A DNA stretch of 64,000 bases from Oscillatoria sp. SIO1A7 (GCA_010672965.1 JAAHFN010000004.1:62001-126000); one strand, 5' to 3'. Positions 27,290 to 36,280 are shown, numbered from the stretch's first letter. Numbers and translations: made by a program. Notes: a model not told the origin generated them from the sequence alone.

Positions 27290-27369
27290 TATATCAAAGA
27301 AGGTTAAACAGTCACAGTTTGTAGGGGTTCCCCGGAGGGATTTATGTGTAATTAACCGGATTTGATATT
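27290..27369. repeat. Element family B, shortened copy
   Basis: 80 bp with the ACAGTCACAGTTTGTAGGGG block and the right end TTAACCGGATTTGATA. The left terminus is altered (TATATCAAAGAAGG). Confidence 0.6.
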
Positions 27370-27517
27370 AGGAGCGATCGCCCATCGCCGCTAATAGCGG
27401 GGGAAGTGAAAAGTGAATAGTGAATAGTGAATAATTCGCTTTGTTAACTTTTCACTCTTCACTTTTCACTTTAATGCCCAATGCCCAATGCCCAATGCCC
27501 AATGCCCAGCTATTATT

Positions 27518-28153
27518 ATGTCCTTTGATTCTTATAAAACAATTGCGGAAGTTCTGACAGCCTATAGCATTACTTCCATTGAGGAGCGCTATATTGTGGA
27601 AACCGAAGTGCCCATCCGAGATGCTTTTCGAGAGGAATTAGAATTTTGCCTGCGAGAATTTGCCTTTGAAGAGTCAGAGGCTGCGGTTTGCGAAACCATC
27701 ATTTTTCCCGTTTTGAAAGAAGCTTATCGCAACCACAGAGACCGACTCGCGCTCTGGAGTCACAAAGCAATAGCTTATGACGAACAGCTCTCGGGAACGC
27801 CGGATTATATTTTAGCCAAACGCTCTCCCCTGGGCAAGCAAGTTTTTGAAAAACCCTATTTGGTCGCGATCGAAGCTAAAAAAGATGACTTTATCAAAGG
27901 ATGGGCTCAATGCTTGGCGGAGATGGTAGCGATTCAGAAGATTAACCAACTTCCGGAGCAAACCGTATTTGGCATAGTGTCCAACGGTCAGCTTTGGCAG
28001 TTTGGCAAACTCAAGGCCGCCCTATTTGTGAAAGAGGTTAGATCTTATACTATTTCAGACCTAGAGCGACTTTTTGCAGCGATTAATTATGTATTTGGGC
28101 AGTGCCAGTTAGAGTTGGATGAGAAGGGATGGGAAGGAATAAGCGAAGAGTAA
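27518..28153 (+). CDS. PD-(D/E)XK nuclease-like hypothetical protein
   Basis: 211 aa from the ATG at 27518. The open frame continues 10 codons upstream, but those codons lie in an AATGCCC repeat. Motif order fits a PD-(D/E)XK fold: a helical N-terminus with a conserved-looking Glu (REELEF), then GTPDYILAKRS (catalytic Asp), strand VAIEAKKDDF (the E-x-K pair), and GWAQCLAEM with the Gln/Ala often found in the following helix. Homologues are widespread in cyanobacteria as hypothetical proteins. A nuclease fold is likely, but a biological role such as defence is only inference. It sits between repeat clusters with no operon partner. Confidence 0.72.
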   Translation: MSFDSYKTIAEVLTAYSITSIEERYIVETEVPIRDAFREELEFCLREFAFEESEAAVCETIIFPVLKEAYRNHRDRLALWSHKAIAYDEQLSGTPDYILAKRSPLGKQVFEKPYLVAIEAKKDDFIKGWAQCLAEMVAIQKINQLPEQTVFGIVSNGQLWQFGKLKAALFVKEVRSYTISDLERLFAAINYVFGQCQLELDEKGWEGISEE

Positions 28154-29043
28154 GTGAAAGATAAGCGATCGCTTATTCTTCGGTGCAGCTAGGCGCGATC
28201 GCAATAGCCAAATTGCTACTGTAGAAGAGGCTGCCGAAAAGTACCGGGGTTTAGCCCGGACTTTTCAGAGCCCGACTTAGAGGAGTTTTGAATTTTTTGG
28301 GCGAGTTACAACGGATTTGCTGAAACAAACACGATCGCTCTCCCCAAATACGGCTTCTTGACCGAAGCCAAAGCATCCCACACTTGTTTGAGCCAGAACG
28401 GTGCCCGGACAAACCCATCGCTCTTGCCATCCCCCAATTAGAGGGTGGCTACTTCGACTCTTAGCGTGGCCTTACAAAGGTTACGAATAGACTTTAAATA
28501 GGTATTTTCATAATGTAAATACCCAAAGTTCATAAGTTTTTTTGAGTTAATTTACTCAGCAGACCTCAACTTCGTAGTAAGTAAGCTCATAAAGTTCATA
28601 AAGTTCACAAAGTTCAGGCTGGCCGCTTCGGGCAAAACTCGTCATTTACAAAATTAAGTTTCAAAATACAGTATTTACACGGTAAATCATTATAAAAATC
28701 AAAAACTAAATCCGTTTCTTAACATCAATTAACAAAAAAAAAATATAATATCCGGGATATTACTGATATATCCGGCAAAATACTGGGGAAAAGTATAAAT
28801 ATAGGGAAAAAAATTAAGCGGCGTCCTCGCGACTGCAAGCATCCTTAAATGGAGGTTCCTAATTGAGTCGAGTCATAACTTGACTGCGATCGCAGCTATC
28901 CGACCTGCTTCATAAATCCAAAAGCCCCTTTTTTTTAAAGGGGTTTGGGGGAATCGATTTGTTTTTTTTCAACAATAACAATTACTTCAATAATTTAGAG
29001 GCGCTCTCTAATGAGAAGTAAATCTTTAAATCAGGGCAAGCAG
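28154..29043. other. AT-rich region upstream of the AAA-like gene
   Basis: A start-less frame on the minus strand (28306-28437) encodes a relic with GKSDGFVRAPFWLKQVW. Four AAGTTCA(T/C) repeats lie at about 28579-28617, after a further copy near 28526. A very AT-rich tract follows at 28640-28830 with two ATATCCGG boxes. A CCCCTTT/AAAGGGG hairpin is at about 28921-28945. Confidence 0.45.
28306..28437 (-). pseudogene. Unrecognised coding relic
   Basis: An open 43-codon minus-strand stretch without a start codon reads LGDGKSDGFVRAPFWLKQVW, then DALASVKKPYLGRAIVFVSA, and stops at 28306-28308. The composition is that of a globular protein end. I do not recognise the family. In-frame stops bound it on both sides, so it is a fragment if it was ever coding. 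Confidence 0.25.
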
Positions 29044-30285
29044 ATGAACATCGAAGAAGTGCTAAGGGAGCTAGATAAGCTGGCTGAAGCTAAGACAGGA
29101 AGGGTATTGAAGCCTCTTGAAAAGCAGATTATTCGTAATTCCTGGGAGGGTAAGACATACGATTGCATGGATATTCCCGGCTATACCATTGGCTATATAA
29201 AGAAAAATGTGGCTCCTAGTTTATGGAAGCTACTCTCAGCTTTGGCAGGAGAACAGGTCAGCAAAAAAAACCTTGTTCTAACGATCGAGCGACTGCTAAA
29301 AGAGAAAGCAGAGCAACCAGAGCAACCAGAGCAACCAGAGCAACCAGAGCAACCAGAGCAACCAGAGCAACCAGAGCAACCAGAGCAACCAGAGCAACCG
29401 CATTCGACCCTGCCGACCCTAGAGGCAGATCCGCCACAGTACCGGGAACCAGAGCAACTCCAGGAACCGGAGCAACTCCAACATCCAGAGCAACTCCAAC
29501 ATCCAGGAGATCCTTTGCCTGCCGATTCTCCTTTTTACATCGATCGCCCGCCGATTGAGTCCGATTGTTACCGAGAAATTTTGAAACCGGGAGCCTTGAT
29601 TCTGATTAAAGCCCCCAATAAGATGGGCAAAACTTCTCTGCTCAACTGCATTCTGGCTCGCGGAGCTGCCAAGGGCTGTCAAACGGTAAATTTAAACTTT
29701 TCCCTGGCAGAAAGAGAATCTTTTGACAGCACCGACCAGTTTTTGCGCTGGTTCTGTGGCAATGTCAGTAGCCTGCTCGATCTGCCGCGAAAACTAGATG
29801 ATTGGCAGCGGGAGGATTTAGGTAGCACCGGCAGTTGCACCTCTTACTTTGAGAAATATTTATTAGAGCCAATAGAGACTCCTTTGGTCTTGGGTTTGGA
29901 TGAAGTGGATAGGCTCTTCGAGTATCCCGATATCGCTAGCAGCTTTTTTGCCCTACTGCGAGTCTGGCATGAAAAAGCAAATAATTTGGCAATCTGGCAA
30001 AAACTGCGACTGGTGGTGGTTCGCTCTACTACCCATGTTTCTGTCGATATTCATCAATCCCCGTTTAATAATGTCGGTTTTCCCGTTAAGCTGCCAGAGT
30101 TGACTCTGGAGCAGATTCAAAAATTGGCCAAGTTGTATGGACTAGATTGGGCTAGCGGCCAAGAAGCGAAGCAACTACAGGCGGCGATCGGCGGACATCC
30201 TTATTTAGTGCAAATCGCTCTCTATCATTTATGTAAAAGCGATACAAGTTACTGGATGAGTTGTTGCAGGAAGCACCAACCCTAG
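29044..30285 (+). CDS. AAA-like ATPase with N-terminal HTH-like domain, truncated by frameshift
   Basis: 413 aa in this frame. The start at 29044 gives MNIEEVLRELDKL, the usual N-terminus of this domain. An ATG at 29011 is an in-frame alternative. Residues 1-80 (AKTGRVLKPLEKQIIRNSWE, TYDCM, GYTIGYIKKNVAPSLWKLLS) match the helix-turn-helix-like module found at the N-terminus of many cyanobacterial STAND/WD40/AAA signalling proteins (vWA-MoxR-associated type). Ten Glu-Gln-Pro repeats form a linker, followed by an AAA-like ATPase domain (Walker A APNKMGKTSLL, Walker B LVLGLDEVDRL). The frame breaks at about 30250, and the expected C-terminus continues in another frame to 30506. It is a pseudogene, a sequencing error or, less likely, a programmed shift. 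Confidence 0.8.
   Translation: MNIEEVLRELDKLAEAKTGRVLKPLEKQIIRNSWEGKTYDCMDIPGYTIGYIKKNVAPSLWKLLSALAGEQVSKKNLVLTIERLLKEKAEQPEQPEQPEQPEQPEQPEQPEQPEQPEQPHSTLPTLEADPPQYREPEQLQEPEQLQHPEQLQHPGDPLPADSPFYIDRPPIESDCYREILKPGALILIKAPNKMGKTSLLNCILARGAAKGCQTVNLNFSLAERESFDSTDQFLRWFCGNVSSLLDLPRKLDDWQREDLGSTGSCTSYFEKYLLEPIETPLVLGLDEVDRLFEYPDIASSFFALLRVWHEKANNLAIWQKLRLVVVRSTTHVSVDIHQSPFNNVGFPVKLPELTLEQIQKLAKLYGLDWASGQEAKQLQAAIGGHPYLVQIALYHLCKSDTSYWMSCCRKHQP
29311..29400 (+). repeat. Ten tandem 9-bp units encoding Glu-Gln-Pro
   Basis: GAGCAACCA repeated ten times in frame (the last unit ends CCG). A looser series of GAGCAACTCC blocks continues at 29450-29510. The array forms the linker of the AAA-like protein and should vary in length between strains. 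Confidence 0.9.
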
Positions 30286-30506
30286 GGGGGATTTATGGCC
30301 AGCACCTGCGCGATCTCTTCAGCGATCTGCAAAAATATCCCGAACTGGTAGAAGCTTTTAAAAAAGTAGTCGATGCTGGCGCTGCACAATTACAGCCGAT
30401 TCTGGCATATAAATTGGAATGTATTGGCCTGGTGCAGTGCGATGGGGATGAGGTCAAGCCAAGCTGCCGTCTGTATCGACAGTATTTCCGGGATAAACTA
30501 CTATAG
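30252..30506 (+). pseudogene. Out-of-frame C-terminus of the AAA-like ATPase
   Basis: From 30252 the frame reads LDELLQEAPTLGGIYGQHL, then LVQCDGDEVKPSCRLYRQYF, and ends at a stop at 30506. This is the normal ending of the AAA-like (AAA_35-type) family. It is offset from the upstream part, as if two extra bases (TA, 30250-30251) were inserted or one was lost. Confidence 0.75.
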
Positions 30507-31315
30507 CAATTTCTTTAAACTGTGCTGTTGGCGCGTATCTGCACGGATCTGCTGAGCTGACTGCTTCTGAGCTGACTGCTTCTGAGCTGACTGCTGAGAT
30601 CTATAATAGATTTTTAGCTGGCAATGCTATCCGGGTAGATTGGCTCGATAGTGGCAAGTTTTGTTATAGAAACTTTGGCCATAGAAACTGTGGTGCGATC
30701 GCAGGAGTCAATATCAGTAGTAGGCAATGTAGGCAATGTAGGCAATAGGCGATCGGCCTCGGGAATTGCCGGCTCCTCAAATAGATTGTCGCAGCCAATT
30801 ACCTGGCTGGAGGTCAGAGCTGGTGCGGCCATAAAAGTAGGATCGGGGGAGACAGAGACTTTTTGGTTTTGGGAAAGGGAGCAAGACTGCGATCGCAAAG
30901 AAGAAGACATCTATATACCTTAGTTGCGGTTTATCTTATAATTCAGCATAACCAGCTCGCTACTGAAAACACAACCAATACTCATTGGTAATTAGAGGGG
31001 TACTTAGAGCGATAACTTGGTTGGTCAACAAGTGGCTTGGCTATAAATTCGCCTATGAAAAACAGAAATATAGCAGTAAGCAGTCAGCTATCAGCAGTCA
31101 GCTTTTAGCACAAGCCTTGCCGTTACTAGCCAGGAGCGAGATTTGAATTGTCCGTTCCCTGAGTGCGTAGTGCTATAACCCAGAAAAATAGAAGCCCCAG
31201 AAAATCGGTAGTTTCAAAAAACAGTTTTCTCATGCTTCATATACTTCATGCTAAATGGCAGCAAGAAGCCCGGTTTTTTTCAAGAAACCGGGCTTCTCAG
31301 CTATCGCTTAAAGTT
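30507..31315. other. Gene-free region after the AAA-like gene
   Basis: Contains a TGAGCTGACTGCTTC tandem repeat (about 30550-30596), a GTAGGCAAT triplet repeat (about 30719-30747), element D (31069-31177) and an AAACCGGG(T/C)TTCT hairpin (about 31266-31297). Overlapping small frames on both strands at 30614-30923 have no recognisable sequence. Confidence 0.45.
31069..31177 (+). repeat. Element family D (MITE-like), copy 1
   Basis: 109 bp from TATAGCAGTAAGCAGTCAGC to GTAGTGCTATA. It is nearly identical to 56118-56226. A reverse-oriented relative is at 41237-41337. Confidence 0.8.
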
Positions 31316-32035
31316 CTAAATAAATCCGTGTTCTGCCAAAAAGTCGGGAGTAATATCGTTCATATTTTTTGGATTTGAGGTTGCCTTTTGGGAGTCGCCT
31401 ATTGCCCTGTCGCCCAAGCCAGAGCGGATAAACTTGGCCACATATTTGCCCAGAATATCTCCCTCCATATTCACCAAACTGCCGCGTTCCAGATAGCGCA
31501 GATTGGTTTCCTGAAAACTATGGGGAATAACGGCGACTTTAAACCAATTGCCCCCGGGGTCGCAATCGGCAACGGTCAAGCTGATGCCGTTAACGGCAAT
31601 ACTCCCTTTAGGAATAATATAAGGAGCAATCTGCTCCTGCCAGAGGGAAGCCCATTCCGCAGGAGCGCCAAAAGTCATTTCCCAAGAGCTTCCGGTTTCT
31701 ACGGATTCTTGCAGGCAGCCTAGACCATCCACATGACCCGTTACAAAATGACCGCCAATTTTGCTGCCCGCCCGCAGAGAAGTTTCTAAGTTAACAAAGG
31801 CATTAGCTCGATCGCCCAGAGTAGTGCGGCCGAGAGTTTCTGGGGAGGCGATCGCGACAAATCCTTGGGGCAAAATTTCCACCACCGTCAGGCAAACACC
31901 ATCCACAGCCACGCTGTCTCCCAACGCCAAACCGGGCAAAATCAACTCGCGAACTGCCCTCATGCAAGAAATCTCTATTTCATCCTCTCCTCGGCGAGTG
32001 AGGGTTCCCAATCCCTGAATTAATCCTGTAAACAT
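31316..32035 (-). CDS. ribE: Riboflavin synthase, alpha chain
   Basis: 239 aa from MFTGLIQGLG; the open frame extends 7 codons upstream, which is not typical of the family. It has the two tandem lumazine-binding halves of riboflavin synthase. The first contains DSVAVDGVCLTV and GGHFVTGHVDG; the second contains GSIAVNGISLTV and NLEGD-like NMEGDILGKYV. The enzyme dismutates two 6,7-dimethyl-8-ribityllumazine molecules to riboflavin in the cytoplasm. It is divergent from the bifunctional nuclease gene (DUF151), a neighbour often seen in cyanobacteria. All expected motifs are intact. Confidence 0.95.
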   Translation of the reverse strand: MFTGLIQGLGTLTRRGEDEIEISCMRAVRELILPGLALGDSVAVDGVCLTVVEILPQGFVAIASPETLGRTTLGDRANAFVNLETSLRAGSKIGGHFVTGHVDGLGCLQESVETGSSWEMTFGAPAEWASLWQEQIAPYIIPKGSIAVNGISLTVADCDPGGNWFKVAVIPHSFQETNLRYLERGSLVNMEGDILGKYVAKFIRSGLGDRAIGDSQKATSNPKNMNDITPDFLAEHGFI

Positions 32036-32750
32036 TATTGATATAGCAGTCAGCACTCAGCACTCAGCACAAGCATTGCATACAGTTAGTAGGGGCGATC
32101 GCGCGAAATCGCCCCTACAGGCAAACTTGAAGTTGTCTCCCACACTTCCCACACTTCCCACACCTCCCACACTTCCCACACTTCCCACACTTCCCACACC
32201 TCCCCACCCTCTTTCCTCGGGGTATGTTTTTTATAATTCCCCTTTTTGGAGTTGCCGACGAGCGGCATAAATGTCTGGGGCGAAGCATTCCAATACAATA
32301 ATTTTCTTTAAGAACAAAGTCTGTCTCGGGAATGCTATCGCCCCTACGCGCCGGGTCGATACACACAATAATGCCAAATCTAAAAAACATACCCGCAGAT
32401 TGCCCCCACACCTCGTAGGCGGCCTCCCACACCTCCCACACTTCCCACACCTCGTAGGCGGCCTCCCACACTCCCCACACCTCCCATATCAAAAGGGCCT
32501 TTTAAACTTTTTCTGCAACTATGGTAGGGACAAATAGCGATCCGACCCAAGAACGAGGCATACTGTAATGGAAGTATATGGCGCGAGTCATTTTAGGCTG
32601 CGCGCCTTGGGTTGTGTCCAGGCCCTATGATGCTGGCAAACCCATTGGCATTAATTCCCGGTTGAGCGTTTGGGCCTAGGATAAGAAATACGTTTGATTG
32701 CCCGCATTTGTTAACCCATTTGCCTACCCTATTCTAATGAGGCTGACCCG
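32036..32750. other. Repeat-rich divergent spacer between ribE and the nuclease gene
   Basis: Two CCCACACTTCCCACACCTCC-type arrays (about 32138-32210 and 32405-32488) flank a 175-bp element with 14-bp inverted ends (32220-32394). The last 200 bp before 32751 must hold the promoter, but no boxes are obvious. Confidence 0.55.
32220..32394. repeat. Inverted-end element between CCCACACTT arrays
   Basis: Ends GGGTATGTTTTTTA and TAAAAAACATACCC are exact complements. The interior contains GTAGGGGCGATAGCATTCCC on the minus strand, recalling the core of other elements here. Only one copy is in the window. Confidence 0.55.
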
Positions 32751-33299
32751 ATGATTGAGATGAAAGTCGCCGGAATTGCGCTAGATGCAGCAACGCGGAG
32801 TCCCATTGTGTTGCTCAGAGACACTATAGATAGACGGGCTTTGCCTATTTATATTGGCCAAGACCAAGCCCGGTCAATCATCAGCGCTCTGGAAAATAAT
32901 AAGCCACCGAGGCCCCTGACGCACGACCTGATGGCAAATATTCTACAAGAATGGACCCTGGCTCTAGAGAAGGTAATCATTCATTCTCTACAGGACAATA
33001 CATTTTATGCTGTAATGACCTTTCGCCAAGGGGAGAAGAAAAAAGAAATAGACGCTCGCCCGAGCGACGCGATCGCCCTAGCCCTGCGCACCGATACTCC
33101 CATCTGGGTCATGGAAGAAGTAGTTGCCGATGCCTCGATTCCCGTGGACCGAGAGGCTGACGAAGCAGAACGACAAGCCTTCCGAGATTTTGTCTCCAAC
33201 CTCAGCCCAGAGGAGCTAATTAAGCGATCGGGCGCGAGCCTTACAGAAGGTCAAAGTCTTACAGAAGAAGGAGAAAGAATGGGAGGAGATGAGGGATAA
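32751..33299 (+). CDS. Bifunctional nuclease family protein (DUF151)
   Basis: 182 aa. The DUF151/BFN domain is complete: MIEMKVAGIALDAATRSPIV, LPIYIGQDQARSI, RPLTHDLMANIL, TFYAVMTFRQG, DARPSDAIALALRTDTPIWV. Plant and algal members have RNase/DNase activity, while bacterial members are mostly uncharacterised. Residues 150-182 form an acidic, Gly/Glu-rich tail (SLTEEGERMGGDEG) that is probably disordered. The gene begins 715 bp from ribE in a divergent arrangement. Confidence 0.9.
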   Translation: MIEMKVAGIALDAATRSPIVLLRDTIDRRALPIYIGQDQARSIISALENNKPPRPLTHDLMANILQEWTLALEKVIIHSLQDNTFYAVMTFRQGEKKKEIDARPSDAIALALRTDTPIWVMEEVVADASIPVDREADEAERQAFRDFVSNLSPEELIKRSGASLTEGQSLTEEGERMGGDEG

Positions 33300-33496
33300 G
33301 AGTACGCCGACAAGAGTATAGAGACGCATAAAAACGTAGAGGCGATAGTATCCCTGCGAAAATCTCGGCTCTTAAAATAAATCTCTGTACTGGTATCTTC
33401 GCGGGTATCTTCGCCGCTATAAAAAAATATTTTTAATATACCTTTTCCTTTTCGTGCTGAGCTTTTTCTAGCGCGCCTTTTCGCGCTTCGCGTCTA

Positions 33497-34624
33497 ATGC
33501 GCTATCGTAAATTTGGCAAAAATGCTCCGTACCTGTCGGTTTTTTCTCTGGGAACCATGCGCTATTTGGCTTCCGAGGAGAATGCTATAGCGACAGTAAG
33601 GCGGGCTGTGGCTCTGGGTATCAATCACTTGGAAACAGCTAGAGCTTATGGCAAAAGCGAGCAATATCTTGGTGCTGCCTTAGCCGCTGGATTGCCATTG
33701 CCTAGAGAAAAGCTACATATCACTACAAAAATAACTCCTCAGGCAAGTGCTGCCGAGATGAGCCGCTGCATTGACGAGTCTTTAGAGCGGTTGAAGATAG
33801 ACTATATAGACTCTGTGGCCATACATGGTCTCAATACCTGGGAACAATTGGACTTGGTAAAGAGCGATCGCTGCATCCCGGCAGTCCGCAAAGCTCTTGC
33901 AGATGGCAGAGTCAGACAGATTGGCTTTTCCTCCCACGGTTCTCTGGACTTAATCTTAGCGGCGATAGAGACCGACTTATTTCAATTCGCGAATTTGCAC
34001 TATTACTTATTTTTCCAGCGTAACGCCCCAGCAATAGAGCTGGCTGCCAAAAAAGAGATGGGCATTTTTATCATCTCTCCAGCAGACAAAGGCGGCCGCC
34101 TCTACAGTCCACCCCCAGCCCTAGAAAAGCTCTGTTATCCTTTCTCGCCTCTGGAATTAAACTATCGATTTTTATTGAGCAATCCTTATATTACGACTCT
34201 GAGCCTGGGGGCAGCCAGCCCAGAAGAATTAGACTGGCCGCTCTCCGTCGCCGACCGAACAGAGCCGCTAACTCCTGAAGAAAAAGCAACTCTAGAACGT
34301 TTGGAAGCCAGGGCTACAGATACCTTGGCTGGGGACAAATGCAGCCAATGCTATCAATGCTTGCCTTGCCCGGAAAAAATCCAGATTCCCGAAGTTTTGC
34401 GCCTGCGCAATCTGGCAGTTGCTTACGATATGACGGAATACGGCCAATATCGCTACCGAATGTTTGAAAATGCCGGTCATTGGTTTCCCGGTATGAAGGC
34501 AGACGAATGCACGGAATGCGGCGACTGTTTGCCCCGCTGCCCCGAACAACTGAATATTCCCAAATTGCTCCGAGATACTCACCAGCGATTGAACGGCAAG
34601 GGGAGGCGGCGGTTGTGGGAATAA
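33497..34624 (+). CDS. Aldo/keto reductase with C-terminal 2[4Fe-4S] ferredoxin-like domain
   Basis: 375 aa. The AKR barrel (about 1-270) has the tetrad in usual contexts: HLETARAYGKSE (Tyr), HITTKI (Lys) and VAIHGLN (His). The C-terminus has two cysteine clusters, CSQCYQCLPCP (about 282-292) and CTECGDCLPRCP (about 341-352), fitting two [4Fe-4S] centres. The family is found in cyanobacteria as Fe-S aldo/keto reductases of unknown substrate, with electrons probably coming from ferredoxin or NADPH. No operon partner is visible, and the downstream gene is convergent. Confidence 0.92.
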   Translation: MRYRKFGKNAPYLSVFSLGTMRYLASEENAIATVRRAVALGINHLETARAYGKSEQYLGAALAAGLPLPREKLHITTKITPQASAAEMSRCIDESLERLKIDYIDSVAIHGLNTWEQLDLVKSDRCIPAVRKALADGRVRQIGFSSHGSLDLILAAIETDLFQFANLHYYLFFQRNAPAIELAAKKEMGIFIISPADKGGRLYSPPPALEKLCYPFSPLELNYRFLLSNPYITTLSLGAASPEELDWPLSVADRTEPLTPEEKATLERLEARATDTLAGDKCSQCYQCLPCPEKIQIPEVLRLRNLAVAYDMTEYGQYRYRMFENAGHWFPGMKADECTECGDCLPRCPEQLNIPKLLRDTHQRLNGKGRRRLWE

Positions 34625-34859
34625 GGTTTGAGTTTTGAGTTTTGAATTTTGAGTTTTGAGTTTTGAGTTTTGAGTTATAGCAGTAAGCAGTCAGCAGGAG
34701 AGCTGTAGGGGCGTTGGCGTTGGCGTAGCTTGTCCTCCGGGGCATAGCCTGCCCAAGGAGGGCGAATACCATTCGCCCCTACGAATCCCTTGTCCTAAGC
34801 AGCCTTAGTAGTGCCATACAACTTCTTTGACTCAAAACTCAAAACTCAAAACTTAAAAT

Positions 34860-35507
34860 TTAAGTGTTGCGCCCGCTGTTTAATTTCGTTAAGAATTCGT
34901 GAGTGTCAAAGAAATGTTCTACAGACTCAATCTTTAAGTCTTCTGTCACTTTAGCAATGCTAAGACCGACAATTTCAATGGTTTCTTCTGTGGGTTGATG
35001 GTTTTTGAAGGCTCCCTTGAAACTGCCCCAGTGCCTCCATTTGAAAACTACTTTAGGAGGTCCTGCAACAACCTCAATTAGTTCCCAGTGAAAGCCATTG
35101 GGAAAGGCTGTGTGAAATAGGTTATAGGAGGATTCAAAGTCCTCATCAGAGGCACTGTACTGCTCCGAGTCTCCGAGAAAGAGGTTATAGGTTCCTTCAT
35201 CTACGATATCGCGAGCAGTGTATTCTGGCCCTCCATTGGTACTCATGCGGAATTTCCCCTCCACCACCGAAAGCCACTGTTGAGGGTTGGTTTTGAAGGA
35301 TGCCTCCATCTCAAAGGTTTTTACCAAGTTATGGGCGATCGCATTCAAAGATGCTTCCGCATGATTAAATTTTCGTTCTTTTTCCTGAAATTCATTTATG
35401 CGGGAATAGTCAGGACGCTCCCCGTAGCGCCATTCTACTCCATCGTCGCTTTTAAGAACTTCTTCGCGATCTTGCACCCACAGAGGTAGATTTTGCCCTG
35501 CACTCAT
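34860..35507 (-). CDS. SnoaL/NTF2-like protein related to plant 'pathogen-related protein'
   Basis: 215 aa. The order of motifs matches the plant pathogen-related protein family: WRYGERPDYSRIN, then SLNAIAHNLVKTFEMEASFKT, EGTYNLFLGDSE, FHTAFPNGFHWELIEV, GPPKVVFKWRHWG and GAFKNHQPTEETIEIVGLSI. The fold is expected to be SnoaL-like (a cone-shaped hydrophobic pocket). Ligand and activity are unknown. No signal peptide or membrane helix is present, so it is probably cytoplasmic. It is flanked by TTGAGTTTTGAG and CTCAAAACTC heptamer arrays and has no operon partners. Assignment to this family is from remembered sequence patterns. Confidence 0.72.
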   Translation of the reverse strand: MSAGQNLPLWVQDREEVLKSDDGVEWRYGERPDYSRINEFQEKERKFNHAEASLNAIAHNLVKTFEMEASFKTNPQQWLSVVEGKFRMSTNGGPEYTARDIVDEGTYNLFLGDSEQYSASDEDFESSYNLFHTAFPNGFHWELIEVVAGPPKVVFKWRHWGSFKGAFKNHQPTEETIEIVGLSIAKVTEDLKIESVEHFFDTHEFLTKLNSGRNT

Positions 35508-36280
35508 ATCGATTATTCCTGTATTTTTGGACGGCCAGCATTTGAGAGACTATTTATAAAAAAAACCTTAAGGCAAATCCATCCCTATATAAGAGCTATT
35601 TAGGAGGGCGATCGCCACAAATCAATATTGGGACTCAGGCATTATCTCTATATTTACTGCTAGACCGGGGCGCTCCCGGGGCTTCTCCCGGGGGCACTGC
35701 CCCTACAGATTCTGTCAGTGCGTAAGTCGTGCATAAGTCCTAAATATTTCAGAGCTGGGCTCTCTGCCAAATTTGCGCTAGATACCCGAATCGTCTTAAG
35801 ATTTGCTTTATAAACAGTCCCTCATATCTATGCCAACGGTAAAAGTCTAATTGCTTCTGTCGAGCTATTCTAATTAACTTTTGTAACAAATAGGGGATAG
35901 TGGGCGATCGGCAAGGTTACACCTCCTGTGGTCTTGGCAAGAGGTTTGAGTTTTTAATTTTTGAATTTTGAGTTTTGACGTTAAAATAATTGAACCTAGG
36001 ACTTACGCAAATTGCCAGCCCTAAGAATGTATTTGTAGGGTGCGCGGTGCGGCACCCTACAAATAGAGTCTATGCGTCTATGCGGGGAGCATTTCACTTT
36101 TGCAACCAGTAGCCCGCAAGGGCTTTGTTTGTGTAGCCGCGCCTAAAGGCGTTAGGCGGTAGCGTACAAAATTGAAACGCTCCCGTCTATGCGTAAGTCC
36201 TGTGAATTCAAAATTAAAAATTCAAACCTCAAAACTCAAAACTCTCCCAATGCCCAATGCCCAATGCCCAATGCCCTTGT
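35508..36280. other. Gene-free spacer upstream of the PRP-like gene and downstream of dnaN
   Basis: Holds element C (35998-36201), TTTGAGTTTT heptamers at about 35943-35980, AAAACTCAAA heptamers at about 36205-36243 and AATGCCC heptamers at 36246-36275. No gene is seen. Confidence 0.55.
35998..36201. repeat. Element family C (MITE-like), long copy
   Basis: 204 bp bounded by AGGACTTACGCAAA and GCGTAAGTCCT. An insert from about 36106 to 36166 matches the block found twice inside the glycosyltransferase gene at 61546-61676 (GTAGCCGCGCCT-AAGGCGTTAGGCGG). Confidence 0.75.

Larger units (their letters stand above)
26965..27517. other. Repeat cluster between cyclase and PD-(D/E)XK gene
   Basis: No gene is seen. 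In order: ten GGGTGT(A/G/T) heptamers (26969-27038), a 76-bp inverted repeat (27059-27134), an 18-bp-arm inverted repeat (27174-27250), a shortened element B (27290-27369) and AATGCCC heptamers (about 27474-27507). Confidence 0.7.

Noticed and set aside
29223-29558. Frame with Ala-Thr-Arg repeats
   Set aside because: It is the alternative reading of the Glu-Gln-Pro coding array.
30614-30923. Two overlapping small frames on opposite strands
   Set aside because: Neither has a recognisable domain or good ribosome-binding site, and the region contains GTAGGCAAT repeats.
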